A stretch of DNA of 64,000 nt from Micromonospora sp. WMMA1947 (GCF_027497355.1 NZ_CP114909.1:5413001-5477000); one strand, 5' to 3'. Positions 51,468 to 60,146 are shown, counted from the stretch's first letter. Made by a program: numbers and translations. The notes: a model not told the origin generated them from the letters alone.

Positions 51468-53450
51468 GTGGCAGCAGCCGAGGAGGCGGCGAGCCGCCCC
51501 GACGTGAGCGTGGTCGTGCCTGTCTACAACACGCTGCGGTACCTGCGGTCGTGCCTCGACTCGGTGCTGCGGCAGACGATCGGCCCGGACCGGATGGAGA
51601 TCGTGGCGGTGGACGACGGGTCCACCGACGGCAGCGGCCGCCTGCTGGACCGGTACGCCGCGAAGCACCCCGGCACGGTGCGGGTGGTTCACCAGCCCAA
51701 CTCGGGTGGCCCCGCCTCGCCCTGCAACCGGGGACTGGACCTGGCCACCGGCCGGTACGTCTTCTTCCTCGGCTCGGACGACCGGCTCGGCCCGGAGGCC
51801 CTCGAACGTCTGGTCGCCGCCGCCGACCGGTACGGCTCGGACGTGGTGCTCGGCAGGGTGGTGGGGGTCAACGGCCGGCACGTCTTCTCCGACGTGTTCG
51901 CCGAGGGCAACGCGGTCGACGTGAGCCTGTTCGACTCGGCGCTGCCGTGGTCGCTGGCGAACACGAAGCTGTTCCGGCGCGACCTCGTGGACCGGCTCGG
52001 GCTGCGGTTCCCGGAGGACATGCCGGTGCTCAGCGACCAGCCGTTCACGCTCGCCGCCTGCTACCACGCGCGGCGGGTCTCGGTGCTCGCCGACTACGAC
52101 TACTACCACGCGGTACGTCGGCTGGACGCCCGCAACATCACCTACCACAGCCGGGTGGAGCAGCGCCTGGTCAGCGTGGAGCGGCTGTTCGCGTACGTGG
52201 CCGGCCTGATCCCCGCCGAGGAGCGCCGGGACGCGGTGCTGCACCGCCACGTGGGCCTGGAGCTGGCGAACCTGGTCGGCGACGACTTCCGGCACCTGGA
52301 CCGGGCCACGCAGGAGCGGGTGCACGCGACGGTGGCGCGGCTGGTGCGGCGGCACGTCACCGGTTGCCTGCGGGACCGGCTCGGCATCGAGGCCCGGCTG
52401 CGCCTGGGCGCGGTGACGGCGGGAGGCGTCGACGACCTGCTGGCGGTCATCGAGCAGGACAGCGACCGGGGCGTACCGGCGACGGTGTTCGCCGGCGACC
52501 GGTGGCACGCGGGCTACCCGGGCGCTCCGGCGCCGTGGACCGACGTGACCGACGTGCGCGCCGACTGGCTGGCGCGACTGGACACGGTCGACGTGAGCTG
52601 GGCCGACGGGCACACGCTGACGGTGACCACGCGCAGCCCGTACCCCCGGTTCGCGACCGAGGCCGGGCCGGTGCGGATGCTGGCCGGCCCGGTCGTGGGC
52701 GCCACCCGGATGGACGCCGGGGACCCGACCGGCCGCACGCTGCGCACGGACTTCGCGCTCGACCGGCTCCTGGCCACCGGCGGGCAGCGCCATCCGGTCC
52801 GCGCGGAGGTGGACGGCGGGCACGGGCGCGGTGGGGCCGCGGTGCGCGCCCCACGGCTCGCCGCCGGACGGCCCCGGCTGCTGCGGCACGGCGCCCGGCT
52901 GTACGGCGTCGCGGCGACCGTCGACCCGCGCAACGGTCAGCTCGTGCTGTCGGTGGTGCCGGTGACGGTGGGGCAGCTCGTCGGGCGGCTACGCCGGCGC
53001 GGGCGGCGCGGACCGGAAGCGGCGCGGACGCCGGCGCGCGGCGTGACCGGGGCGCGGGTGTCGGGGCGCCGCCCGGCCGCGGCGCAGACGTCAGGGCGCG
53101 GCGCGGAAGCCCGGCTCGGCCGGCATGGGCACCTGGAGGTACGTGGTGCCGCGCAGGTCCAGCCAGGCCCGCTGCGGCGCGCGGACCAGCCGCACCATCA
53201 CCCCGGAGCAGGCGGGGCAGCGCCCGACCAGGCCCGGGGCGTGCGAGTAGACGTGCAGCCCGGCCATCGGGCCGGTCGTCCCGCAGGTGTCGCACCGCCC
53301 GGTGGTGGCGCTCAGGTCGACGGCGAACAGCTCACGCAACGGCCCGTCGAGCATGTTGCCGTCCAGGTACGACAGGTCGGTCATACGCCCTCCTCGGGTT
53401 CTCAGCCGGTCGGGCCGAACCGTTCGGTCCGCACGCGCCGGGTCGGGTGA
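51468..53450 (+). CDS. GT2 glycosyltransferase with an open frame through the opposing gene
   Basis: Up to 660 aa. Residues ~10-230 are a GT-A domain: VSVVVPVYNTLRYLR, VDDGSTDGSGRLLD, FFLGSDDRL (DXD-like) and LSDQPFTL. A helical region and a beta-rich C-terminal part follow, to about residue 540. The frame then continues without a stop through the whole DUF6510 gene on the other strand to 53450. That last ~130-residue section is low-complexity Arg/Gly/Ala and looks antisense-derived. The GTG at 51468 has GAAGGAG upstream. A teichoic-acid or polysaccharide role is typical for this architecture. The true C-terminus is doubtful. Confidence 0.72.
   Translation: MAAAEEAASRPDVSVVVPVYNTLRYLRSCLDSVLRQTIGPDRMEIVAVDDGSTDGSGRLLDRYAAKHPGTVRVVHQPNSGGPASPCNRGLDLATGRYVFFLGSDDRLGPEALERLVAAADRYGSDVVLGRVVGVNGRHVFSDVFAEGNAVDVSLFDSALPWSLANTKLFRRDLVDRLGLRFPEDMPVLSDQPFTLAACYHARRVSVLADYDYYHAVRRLDARNITYHSRVEQRLVSVERLFAYVAGLIPAEERRDAVLHRHVGLELANLVGDDFRHLDRATQERVHATVARLVRRHVTGCLRDRLGIEARLRLGAVTAGGVDDLLAVIEQDSDRGVPATVFAGDRWHAGYPGAPAPWTDVTDVRADWLARLDTVDVSWADGHTLTVTTRSPYPRFATEAGPVRMLAGPVVGATRMDAGDPTGRTLRTDFALDRLLATGGQRHPVRAEVDGGHGRGGAAVRAPRLAAGRPRLLRHGARLYGVAATVDPRNGQLVLSVVPVTVGQLVGRLRRRGRRGPEAARTPARGVTGARVSGRRPAAAQTSGRGAEARLGRHGHLEVRGAAQVQPGPLRRADQPHHHPGAGGAAPDQARGVRVDVQPGHRAGRPAGVAPPGGGAQVDGEQLTQRPVEHVAVQVRQVGHTPSSGSQPVGPNRSVRTRRVG
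53091..53384 (-). CDS. DUF6510-type zinc-ribbon protein
   Basis: A 97-aa protein, MTDLSYLDGNMLDGPLREL..., with CDTCGTTGP and CPACSG, a four-Cys zinc ribbon. This small family is found next to ferredoxin-reductase and molybdopterin oxidoreductase genes, as here. GAGGAGGG precedes the ATG. It lies 17 bp downstream of the reductase gene and is probably the last gene of that operon. Function is unknown; an electron-transfer or assembly role is suggested by context. Confidence 0.75.
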   Translation of the reverse strand: MTDLSYLDGNMLDGPLRELFAVDLSATTGRCDTCGTTGPMAGLHVYSHAPGLVGRCPACSGVMVRLVRAPQRAWLDLRGTTYLQVPMPAEPGFRAAP

Positions 53451-54160
53451 CCCAGCCCCACCAGCAGGTCGGCCACGGTTTCCACGAATCCGGTGGGACC
53501 GCACACGTAGCACAGCGGCTCCAGGTCGGGCGGCCAGCCGTGACTGTTCACGTCGGCGAGGCCGATCCGGTGCGGCTCGCCGCGCCAGCCCTCGGGCGCG
53601 GACCGGGTGTAGACGTACGCCACGTCCAGGCCCTGGTCGTCGCGGGCGCGGCGGCGCAGCTCGTCGGCGTAGATGACGTCGTCCGGGGTGCGCACCGAGT
53701 AGACGAGCCGGAACGGTGTGCGGCTGCCCGCGGCGCGGCGCGCGCGGATCATCGCCATCAGCGGCACCACGCCCGACCCGCCGCCGACCAGCAGCACCGG
53801 CGCGGTGTCGTCGGTACGCCAGACGAACCAGCCGCCGACCGGGCCGCGGACCTCCAGCGGGTCGCCCTCGGCGTAGGTGTCGGTCAGGTACGGCGACACC
53901 TCGCCGTCGGGCACCCGCTGCACGGTGACCTCGATCCGCTCGCCGTCGGCGGGGCCGGCCAGCGAGTACGACCGGGCGGCCTGGTAGCCGTCCTCGGCGG
54001 TCAGGCGCAGGTCGACGTGCTGCCCGGGCAGGTGTCCGGGCCAGCCGGGCACGTCCAGCACCAACGTCTGCGCGGTGGGCGTCTCGATCCGCCGCTCGAC
54101 CAGGCGGGCCACCCGCCACATCAGCGGGGCGACGCGGCGCCCTTCGGCCGGTGCCGCCAC
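53402..54160 (-). CDS. Ferredoxin-NADP reductase-type flavoprotein
   Basis: A 252-aa reductase. FAD-binding ARSYSLAGPADG (R-x-Y-S) near 75, NAD(P) site LLVGGGSGVVPLMAM near 125, and the C-terminal LCYVCGPTGFVETVADLL. It has no ferredoxin domain of its own. GTG at 54160 almost abuts the upstream stop (54162), giving coupling to the molybdopterin enzyme, to which it probably passes electrons. An internal ATG at MWRVARLVE is an alternative start. Confidence 0.85.
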   Translation of the reverse strand: MAAPAEGRRVAPLMWRVARLVERRIETPTAQTLVLDVPGWPGHLPGQHVDLRLTAEDGYQAARSYSLAGPADGERIEVTVQRVPDGEVSPYLTDTYAEGDPLEVRGPVGGWFVWRTDDTAPVLLVGGGSGVVPLMAMIRARRAAGSRTPFRLVYSVRTPDDVIYADELRRRARDDQGLDVAYVYTRSAPEGWRGEPHRIGLADVNSHGWPPDLEPLCYVCGPTGFVETVADLLVGLGHPTRRVRTERFGPTG

Positions 54161-54161
54161 C

Positions 54162-54761
54162 TCAGTCGCCCTGGTAGCGCTGCTCGCGCCACGGGTCGCC
54201 GTAGTCGTGGTAGCCGGCGGTCTCCCAGAAGCCGGGCCGGTCGTCGACGAGCAGCCGGATGCCGTGCACCCACTTCGCCGACTTCCACAGGTACAGGTGC
54301 GGTACGAGCAGCCGCGCCGGGCCGCCGTGCTCGGCCGGCAGCGGCCCTCCGTCGTACGTGTGCACCACCCACGCCCGCCCGCCGCGCAGGTCGTCCAGCG
54401 GCAGGTTCGTGGTGTAGCCGCCGTAGGAGTGCGCCAGGGCGTACCGGGCGCCGGTGTCGACGCCGTCGAGCAGCGTGTCCAGGGAGACGCCCTGCCAGGT
54501 GGTGCCGAGCTTGGACCAGCGGGTGACACAGTGCAGGTCCACCGTCGGGGTGTCCTGCGGCAGGCCCATCAGCTCGTCCCAGGACCAGCGGTACTCCGCG
54601 CCGGTCTCGCTGGTGAGCACGAACTCCCAGGTGTCGAGGGAGACGCGCGGCGTCGGGCCGGCGGAGAGCACGGGGAAGTCCTCAGTGAGGTACTGCCCCG
54701 GCGGCAGGTCGGTCGCGGACGAACGGGGCCGGCCCTGGAAGCCCGGCGAGACGATTCCCAC
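54162..54761 (-). CDS. Sulfite-oxidase-fold molybdopterin oxidoreductase
   Basis: A 199-aa molybdopterin-binding domain of the SuoX/YedY family. VDLHCVTRWSKLGTTWQGV contains the Cys that ligates molybdenum. GGPARLLVPHLYLWKSAKWVHGI and GYHDYGDPWREQRY follow as in YedY-like proteins. There is no signal peptide and no dimerisation domain, so it is a cytoplasmic minimal form. It heads an operon with the flavoprotein and the zinc-ribbon protein. Substrate unknown; YedY relatives reduce methionine sulfoxide. Confidence 0.85.
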   Translation of the reverse strand: MGIVSPGFQGRPRSSATDLPPGQYLTEDFPVLSAGPTPRVSLDTWEFVLTSETGAEYRWSWDELMGLPQDTPTVDLHCVTRWSKLGTTWQGVSLDTLLDGVDTGARYALAHSYGGYTTNLPLDDLRGGRAWVVHTYDGGPLPAEHGGPARLLVPHLYLWKSAKWVHGIRLLVDDRPGFWETAGYHDYGDPWREQRYQGD

Positions 54762-54811
54762 CCGTCAGTCGTACCACCGCCGGCCGTGCCGGGGCAGGAG
54801 TTCCCACCGAG

Positions 54812-55846
54812 TCAGGCCCCGCCTCCGCCCGACACCTCGTGCACGACCGTGCGCTTGCCGTCGCCGCTGTCACGGGTGGCCCGCAGGCTGGTGATGGTGA
54901 CGATCACCAGGACGCCGATGATCACGCCGAGCGAGGCCACCGTCGGGATCTCCGGCACGCCCTCCCAGATGCCGTGCGCCCAGTGCAGGCCCAGCTTGAG
55001 ACCGATGAACGCGAGGATGACGGCCAGGCCGTAGCTGAGGTGCACCAGCCGGCTCAGCGCGGCGTGCAGCACGAAGTAGAGCGCCCGCAGGCCCAGCAGC
55101 GCGAACGCGTTCGTGGCGAAGACCAGGTACGGGTCCTCGGTGATGCCATAGACGGCGGGCACCGAGTCGACAGCGAACACGATGTCGGTGGCCAGCACGG
55201 CGACGACGACGAGCGCGAAGGGGGTGAGCGCCCGGCGGCCGTTCTGCCGGATGGTCATCCGGGTGCCGTGGTACTCGTCGACCACCGGCATGACCTTGCG
55301 CAGCAGCCGCACCGACCGCATCTTGTTGATGTCGACCTCCTGCTCGTGCCCGCTGAGGGCGTCGCGCAGCAGCTTCACCGCGGTGGCGATGAGGATGAGC
55401 GCGAAGAGCAGGAAGGCGAAGTCGAGCGTCTTGAGCGCGGCGGCGCCGAGCGCGATGAACACGCCGCGCAGCACCAGTGCGCCCGCGATGCCGTAGAGCA
55501 GCACCCGCTGGGCCAGTACCGACGGCACCGCGAACGCGGCGAGCAGCAGCATGAAGACGAACAGGTTGTCGACCGACAGCGACTTCTCGACCAGGTAACC
55601 GGTGAGGTACTCGATGCCCTGCTGGCCGCCCCAGCGGGACCAGACCCAGGCGCCGAAGGCCAGGGGCAGGGCGATGTAGAAGGCCGACCAGCCCAGGGCC
55701 TCGCGGATGGAGACCTCGTGCGGCTTCCTGGTGACCAGGAAGTCGAGCACCAGCAGGACGAGCACGCCGACGATCGTCACCGCCCACAGCGTGGGCGTCC
55801 CGATCGACGACAGCTCGGACGCAGCCAGGGGGGACAATTCGGGCAT
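54812..55846 (-). CDS. TerC-family membrane protein (Alx/MeeF type Mn2+ exporter)
   Basis: A 344-aa membrane protein with about nine hydrophobic segments. Family blocks: EKSLSVDNLFVFMLL and VVAVLATDIVFAVDSVPAVYGI, each with the acidic residues thought to bind metal. FATNAFALLGLRALYFVL is also conserved. TerC proteins of the Alx/MeeF group export Mn2+ or supply it to secreted enzymes. A yybP-ykoY-like riboswitch lies directly upstream, which supports manganese control. Confidence 0.9.
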   Translation of the reverse strand: MPELSPLAASELSSIGTPTLWAVTIVGVLVLLVLDFLVTRKPHEVSIREALGWSAFYIALPLAFGAWVWSRWGGQQGIEYLTGYLVEKSLSVDNLFVFMLLLAAFAVPSVLAQRVLLYGIAGALVLRGVFIALGAAALKTLDFAFLLFALILIATAVKLLRDALSGHEQEVDINKMRSVRLLRKVMPVVDEYHGTRMTIRQNGRRALTPFALVVVAVLATDIVFAVDSVPAVYGITEDPYLVFATNAFALLGLRALYFVLHAALSRLVHLSYGLAVILAFIGLKLGLHWAHGIWEGVPEIPTVASLGVIIGVLVIVTITSLRATRDSGDGKRTVVHEVSGGGGA

Positions 55847-55874
55847 GGAACCTCCTCGAACACCGTGTCATGTT

Positions 55875-55985
55875 CGAGGTCTCCTTCACCCACGTTTTCG
55901 TGGGCAACCACCCGGGGCTCGCCTCTGGGGCTCGCCGTACTGACCGGAATGATTCGTGGGAAGTACTCCCCTCGCCTGCACAAGG
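55875..55985 (-). promoter_or_regulatory. Probable yybP-ykoY (Mn2+) riboswitch upstream of terC
   Basis: On the minus strand GGGGAGTAC (55971-55963) is followed by CCCCGGGTGGTTGCCCACG, AAAACGTGGG and GAAGGAGACC (ending near 55878). The GGGGAGUA box, a paired arm and the AGGAGACC closing segment match the yybP-ykoY layout, which binds Mn2+ and commonly precedes TerC/Alx genes. The 30 bases before the ATG are outside the aptamer. Confidence 0.7.
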
Positions 55986-56100
55986 CTAGGTCACCGCCGG
56001 ACCGGACGCCAAGTCGGGACACGCATGCTTGCCCTGGTCAACCGCTGAGCCGCGGTGGAGGGCATGGCGCCAGGTCATCGCGGCCCCTAGGGTGACGCGG

Positions 56101-57252
56101 GTGACCAATCAGGGACCGTTGACCGGCATCCGAGTGATCGAGCTGGCCGGGATCGGCCCCGCGCCGTTCGCGGCGATGATGCTGGGCGATCTCGGCGCGG
56201 ACGTGGTGCGGGTCGACCGGCTCGGTGGCGGCGGCTTCGGCGCCTTCCCGGGCGACCTGCTCAACCGCAACCGCCGCTCGGTCGCGGTGGACCTGAAGCG
56301 GCCCGAGGGCCGAGACCTGGTCCTGGCGCTCGTCTGCGAGGCGGACGCGCTGGTGGAGGGCTTCCGACCGGGAGTGGCCGAGCGACTCGGCATCGGCCCG
56401 ACCGACTGTTTCGCCGTCAACCCCAAGCTGGTGTACGGGCGGATGACCGGCTGGGGGCAGGGCGGCCCGCTCGCCCACAGCGCCGGGCACGACATCGACT
56501 ACCTGGCGCTGACCGGCGCGCTGCACGGTGTCGGGCGGGCCGGTGAGCGTCCGGTGCCGCCGATGAACCTGCTCGGCGACTTCGGCGGCGGCGGCATGAT
56601 GCTGGCCCTCGGCGTGGTCGCGGCGCTGCACGCGGTGTGCAACGACGGGCCCGGCCAGGTGGTCGACGCGGCGATCGTGGACGGCGTGTCGGTGCTGGCC
56701 ACCCAGATCCACGCGCTGCGCGGCATCGGGCTGTGGCAGGACCCGCGCGGGGTGAACCTGCTCGACGGCGGCGCGCCCTTCTACGACACGTACGAGTGCG
56801 CCGACGGGCGGTACGTGGCGGTGGGCGCGCTGGAGCCGCAGTTCTACGCCGAACTGGTCCGGCTCAGCGGGTTCCCGCTGGACGGCGACGACGCGCCGGA
56901 CCGGGACGACCCGGCGAACTGGCCGGCGTTGCGGGCGGCCTGGGCGCGACTGTTCCGCACCCGTACCCGGGACGAGTGGACGGAGCTGCTGGCCGGCACG
57001 GACGCCTGCGTGGCGCCGGTGCTCGACTGGGCCGAGGCGCCGGAGCACCCGCACCTGCGCGACCGGGAGGTCTTCGTGGCGCCGGACGGCGTCACCCAGC
57101 CGGCCCCCGCGCCGCGCTTCTCGGCCACCCCCACCGCCGTGCGGCGCCCGCCGCCGTCGCCCGGCGAGCACACCGACGAGGTGCTCGCCGAGGCCGCCGG
57201 GATGGATCCCGCCCGGATCGCCGCGCTGCGCGCCGCCGGTGTGATCGGCTGA
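56101..57252 (+). CDS. CaiB/BaiF CoA-transferase family protein, alpha-methylacyl-CoA racemase-like
   Basis: A 383-aa family III protein. The N-terminus GIRVIELAGIGPAPFAAMMLGDLGADVV is typical. AGHDIDYLALTGALH places the racemase His, and NLLGDFGGGGMMLALG the Asp, matching the catalytic pair of alpha-methylacyl-CoA racemase. ADALVEGFRPGVAERLGIG also fits. It should epimerise 2-methyl-branched acyl-CoA esters for beta-oxidation. GTG start at 56101. It stands alone. Confidence 0.87.
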   Translation: MTNQGPLTGIRVIELAGIGPAPFAAMMLGDLGADVVRVDRLGGGGFGAFPGDLLNRNRRSVAVDLKRPEGRDLVLALVCEADALVEGFRPGVAERLGIGPTDCFAVNPKLVYGRMTGWGQGGPLAHSAGHDIDYLALTGALHGVGRAGERPVPPMNLLGDFGGGGMMLALGVVAALHAVCNDGPGQVVDAAIVDGVSVLATQIHALRGIGLWQDPRGVNLLDGGAPFYDTYECADGRYVAVGALEPQFYAELVRLSGFPLDGDDAPDRDDPANWPALRAAWARLFRTRTRDEWTELLAGTDACVAPVLDWAEAPEHPHLRDREVFVAPDGVTQPAPAPRFSATPTAVRRPPPSPGEHTDEVLAEAAGMDPARIAALRAAGVIG

Positions 57253-57264
57253 CCTGCCGCCGGT

Positions 57265-57672
57265 TCAGCGGCGGTTCGCGGAGGCCGGGGCGAGGGCCGG
57301 TTCCACCATGTCCCGGTAGTCGCGGGGGAACTGCACCACGACGTCCTGGAACTCGCCGCCCCGGATCGCCTCGCGCATCGTGACGAACACCGCGCGTACG
57401 GCGTCCCGGGCGGTGTTCTCGTCGCAGTCGGCCCGGCGGGCGACGCGGGCGGCGAACTCCGCCGCGCCGAACCGTTCGGCCGCCTCGTCGCGTGGATACG
57501 GGCTGAGCAGCCCCTGCAGCGGCTTGGGCAGCTGCGCGGCGAGGTCCAGCACCTCGCCGCCGGTCAGCCGCTCGGCGAGTGTCTCCAGCGTGGCCCCGGT
57601 GAGCGTGGCCGCCCGGTCCTCGCTGGTGCCGGTGAGCCGGGCGACCCGGCTCACGAAGGTGAGGTAGTGCAT
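57265..57672 (-). CDS. DUF2267 protein
   Basis: A 135-aa single DUF2267 domain: FVSRVARLTGTSEDRAATLTGATLETLAERL and a second helical half with LSPYPRDEAAERFGAAEFAARVA. GGGGGTACC precedes the ATG at 57672. A SigB/SigF-type promoter lies ~33 bases upstream. The family is of unknown biochemical function and frequently sits among stress proteins. Confidence 0.8.
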   Translation of the reverse strand: MHYLTFVSRVARLTGTSEDRAATLTGATLETLAERLTGGEVLDLAAQLPKPLQGLLSPYPRDEAAERFGAAEFAARVARRADCDENTARDAVRAVFVTMREAIRGGEFQDVVVQFPRDYRDMVEPALAPASANRR

Positions 57673-57704
57673 CCGTGGTACCCCCTTCGGTGCGCCCACC
57701 GCGC

Positions 57705-57729
57705 CTACCCGCGACGACACGCCGGAAAC
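57705..57729 (-). promoter_or_regulatory. SigB/SigF-type promoter of the DUF2267 gene
   Basis: Read on the minus strand: GTTT (57729-57726), 15-base spacer, GGGTAG (57710-57705), 32 bases before the ATG. Confidence 0.55.
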
Positions 57730-57839
57730 GGCGCCGGGCACGCGCGCCGAGAACTTCGCGCTCCCGGGCGTGAGCGGCGGCGCGACGGGTAACCGCCGCC
57801 CGGTCATGACCCCGACTACTGCCACGAGGAGCCCGACCC

Positions 57840-58109
57840 ATGGCGAGTTACACGGATGTCCTGGAGTACCTGTCCGCGCTGGACTACCCGGCCGGCAAGG
57901 ACGACGTCATCCGCGAGGCGGAACGGGAGGGCGCGCCGCCGGACGTGTTGCAGGCGCTGCGCGCACTGCCCCCGGTGGACTACGCCAACGGCACCGAGGT
58001 GGCCCGGTCGGCCGGCATCGACGCGGCTCCGGAGGTGAGCCGGTCGCAGCGCGCGGCGCAGGCCCGGGACAACCACCCGCGCGTCTCGCAGCACCTGCGC
58101 GGCATCTGA
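57840..58109 (+). CDS. DUF2795-family small protein
   Basis: An 89-aa protein. SYTDVLEYLSALDYPAGKDDVIREAEREGAPPDVLQALRALP is the DUF2795 helical domain (about residues 3-50), followed by a charged tail. GAGGAGCCCGACCC before the ATG contains a suitable site. It is divergent from the DUF2267 gene and shares its 170-base upstream region, so joint stress control is plausible. GGGTAA at 57787 has no clear GTTT partner. Confidence 0.75.
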   Translation: MASYTDVLEYLSALDYPAGKDDVIREAEREGAPPDVLQALRALPPVDYANGTEVARSAGIDAAPEVSRSQRAAQARDNHPRVSQHLRGI

Positions 58110-58434
58110 ACACGGCGACGGGCCGGCGGGCGACACGGCCGCCGGCCTCGGCGCGTGCCCGGGCGCAGGCACGCGCGCGACGGGGGACGGTCGAGGGCGG
58201 GCGCTCTCCTGTGGATCGTGCGCCCCTGGACAGGCGAGCGCCCCGGGTCACGAACCGCGACCTGGGGCGCCACGCAGCACCTGTCCTGCGCGGTTCACGC
58301 CCGAACCGGGTCGCGACCGCGTAGCGGTGAGATGTTCGCCCGAACCGGGCGGGCATCGCTGCCACGATCATCATACGACGCGACATCAGCCGAACGGGTG
58401 AGAATCGCGGAAATGTGGCCGGGCGCACGTGCGC
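58110..58434. other. Intergenic region between convergent genes
   Basis: A ~325-base gap between convergent genes. CGCCCGAACCGGG occurs twice (near 58299 and 58337). No ORF or clear terminator hairpin is convincing. Confidence 0.4.
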
Positions 58435-59103
58435 TCAGGCGGTCACCTCGGCGTACCGCCGCTCCAGGTCCACTCTCGCCAGCGCTCCGACCAGCCACGA
58501 CAGTTGCTCCGACTCGCCGCTGCCGGTCAGTCCGGCGAGGTCGCGCGCGGTGCGGCCCAGCCCGAGCCGCCGGGCCGCCGCGAGCGCCCGCCGGTCGGCC
58601 ACCGGCGCCGCCTCGCGCCACAGCGCCTGCGCCTCGCGCAGGAACAGGTCGCACACCTCGTCGTCCACTCCGGGCAGCGCGGTCAGCAGCCGGCGCTCCT
58701 CGCGCAGGTCCCGGTGCGCGGCCGTCCGCAACCGGCGCAGGTCACTCCGGTACGTCTCGACGAGCGTGCGGGCCAGGTCGCCGAGGGTATCGGCGATCCC
58801 GGCCAGGTCACCGCGCAGCCCGGCGGCGCGCAGCACGCGTACCCGGTCCTCGTGCCGGGAGCGGGCCATCCGGGCCGCGGTGTCCCAGCCGGCGTCGCGC
58901 AGCGCGCCGGCCGCGTCGACCGCCCGGTGGAAGTCACCCCGGCGGGCCAGCAGGACGGCCAGGTACAGCACCTGGAACAACTGGGCCGGGTTGTTCGTCA
59001 CCCGGAACCCGAAGCACTCGGCGAACCCGCGGCCGTCTCCGGCGAGCCGGCGGGCGAGCCGCTTCCGGTCCGCGACGTCGCGCGGTGCGGTGGTTGTCGG
59101 CAT
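58435..59103 (-). CDS. Helical protein resembling a HhH-GPD glycosylase fold
   Basis: A 222-aa all-helical protein. FRVTNNPAQLFQVLYLAVLLARR followed by LLTALPGVDDEVCDLFLREAQ and ADRRALAAARRLGLG recall the endonuclease III/HhH-GPD arrangement (LPGVG-x-K-x-A-D... then V-x-R-x-x-x-RLGL). The catalytic Lys and Asp are not evident, nor is an iron-sulfur cluster motif. It is best called a probable non-catalytic relative, possibly DNA-binding. It stands alone. Confidence 0.55.
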   Translation of the reverse strand: MPTTTAPRDVADRKRLARRLAGDGRGFAECFGFRVTNNPAQLFQVLYLAVLLARRGDFHRAVDAAGALRDAGWDTAARMARSRHEDRVRVLRAAGLRGDLAGIADTLGDLARTLVETYRSDLRRLRTAAHRDLREERRLLTALPGVDDEVCDLFLREAQALWREAAPVADRRALAAARRLGLGRTARDLAGLTGSGESEQLSWLVGALARVDLERRYAEVTA

Positions 59104-59158
59104 CCCGCCGACTACCCCGGCGACGGCGCGGCATGCGGCGGCGGGGCACGGGCCGGGG

Positions 59159-60130
59159 TCAGCCGGGTACGCCGCCGCTGCGGTCGCGGGCCTTGAGCCG
59201 GGTGGTGGGCAGCGCGGGCGCGGGCAGCGGCGGCGCCGCGTCGTCGGCGACCACGCCGAAGCGTCGGCCGGCCATCCAGTCCTCCCGGGCGGCCACCACC
59301 TCCTCGTGCGAGCGGCCGACGAAGTTCCACCACATCACCAGCGGATCCTCGAACGGGATGCCGCCGAGCAGCAGCAGCCGGGTGCCCGGTTCGGCGCGCA
59401 GCGTCAGCGCGCTCCGGCCGAGGCCCAGGTAGAGCAGCGCGCCGGGGGCCAGCGCCACGCCCTCGCACTCGGCGGTGCCGGACATGGCCAGCAGCCCGTA
59501 CTCGAAGTCCCGGCGCAGCGGCAGCGTGGCCGGCGCCGGGCCGCGGACCTCGATCTGCGCGCCGACCAGCGGGGTGTGCACGAGCGCGGGCGAGCGTTCC
59601 CCGCCGAGGTCGCCGACGAGCAGCGTGACGTCCAGGTCGCCGTCGCGGAAGCGCGGCAGGTCGGCGTGGTGCGCGAAGGCCGGGTCACCGGCGCGGGCCG
59701 GGTCGGGCAGCGCCACCCACAGCTGCACGCCGTGCATCACCGGCGGGTGCACCAGCGGCGAGCGCTCCGAGTGCGCGATGCCGCGCCCGGAGGTCATCAC
59801 GTTGAGCTGCCCCGGGCGGATGGGCTGGACGTTGCCGAGGCTGTCGCGGTGCAGGATCTCCCCGTCGAGCAGCCAGGTGACCGTCTGCAGCCCGGTGTGC
59901 GGGTGCGGCGGCACCTCCATGCCGGGCCGGTCGGCCACGTCGTCGGGCCCGAAGTGGTCGACGAAGCACCAGGCGCCGACCATCCGGCGCTGCCGCTGCG
60001 GCAGCAGCCGGCGCACCGTGGTGTAGCGGCCGAGCGGGACGTCGTGGCCGGGCAGCAGCACACTGCCCGGATCGGTCGGGCCGACGCCGGGCGGGAGTGT
60101 CTGCGCGGGCAGGGATTCGGTGCGGTCCAC
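59159..60130 (-). CDS. Pirin-family bicupin protein
   Basis: A 323-aa pirin. The N-terminal cupin has VDHFGPDD, PPHPHTGLQTVTWLLDGEILHRDSLG and GRGIAHSER, giving the 3-His/1-Glu metal site. The C-terminal cupin (GLLAMSGTAECEGVALAPGALLYLG) is followed by GGIPFEDPLVMWWNFVGRS, the usual end. Members are quercetinases or redox-sensitive regulators; activity here is not decided. Confidence 0.9.
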   Translation of the reverse strand: MDRTESLPAQTLPPGVGPTDPGSVLLPGHDVPLGRYTTVRRLLPQRQRRMVGAWCFVDHFGPDDVADRPGMEVPPHPHTGLQTVTWLLDGEILHRDSLGNVQPIRPGQLNVMTSGRGIAHSERSPLVHPPVMHGVQLWVALPDPARAGDPAFAHHADLPRFRDGDLDVTLLVGDLGGERSPALVHTPLVGAQIEVRGPAPATLPLRRDFEYGLLAMSGTAECEGVALAPGALLYLGLGRSALTLRAEPGTRLLLLGGIPFEDPLVMWWNFVGRSHEEVVAAREDWMAGRRFGVVADDAAPPLPAPALPTTRLKARDRSGGVPG

Positions 60131-60146
60131 CGCCCCGACTGTACGC

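Noticed and set aside
50099..54526. A 1475-aa plus-strand ORF
   Set aside because: Covers several real genes in both directions and has no domain of its own.
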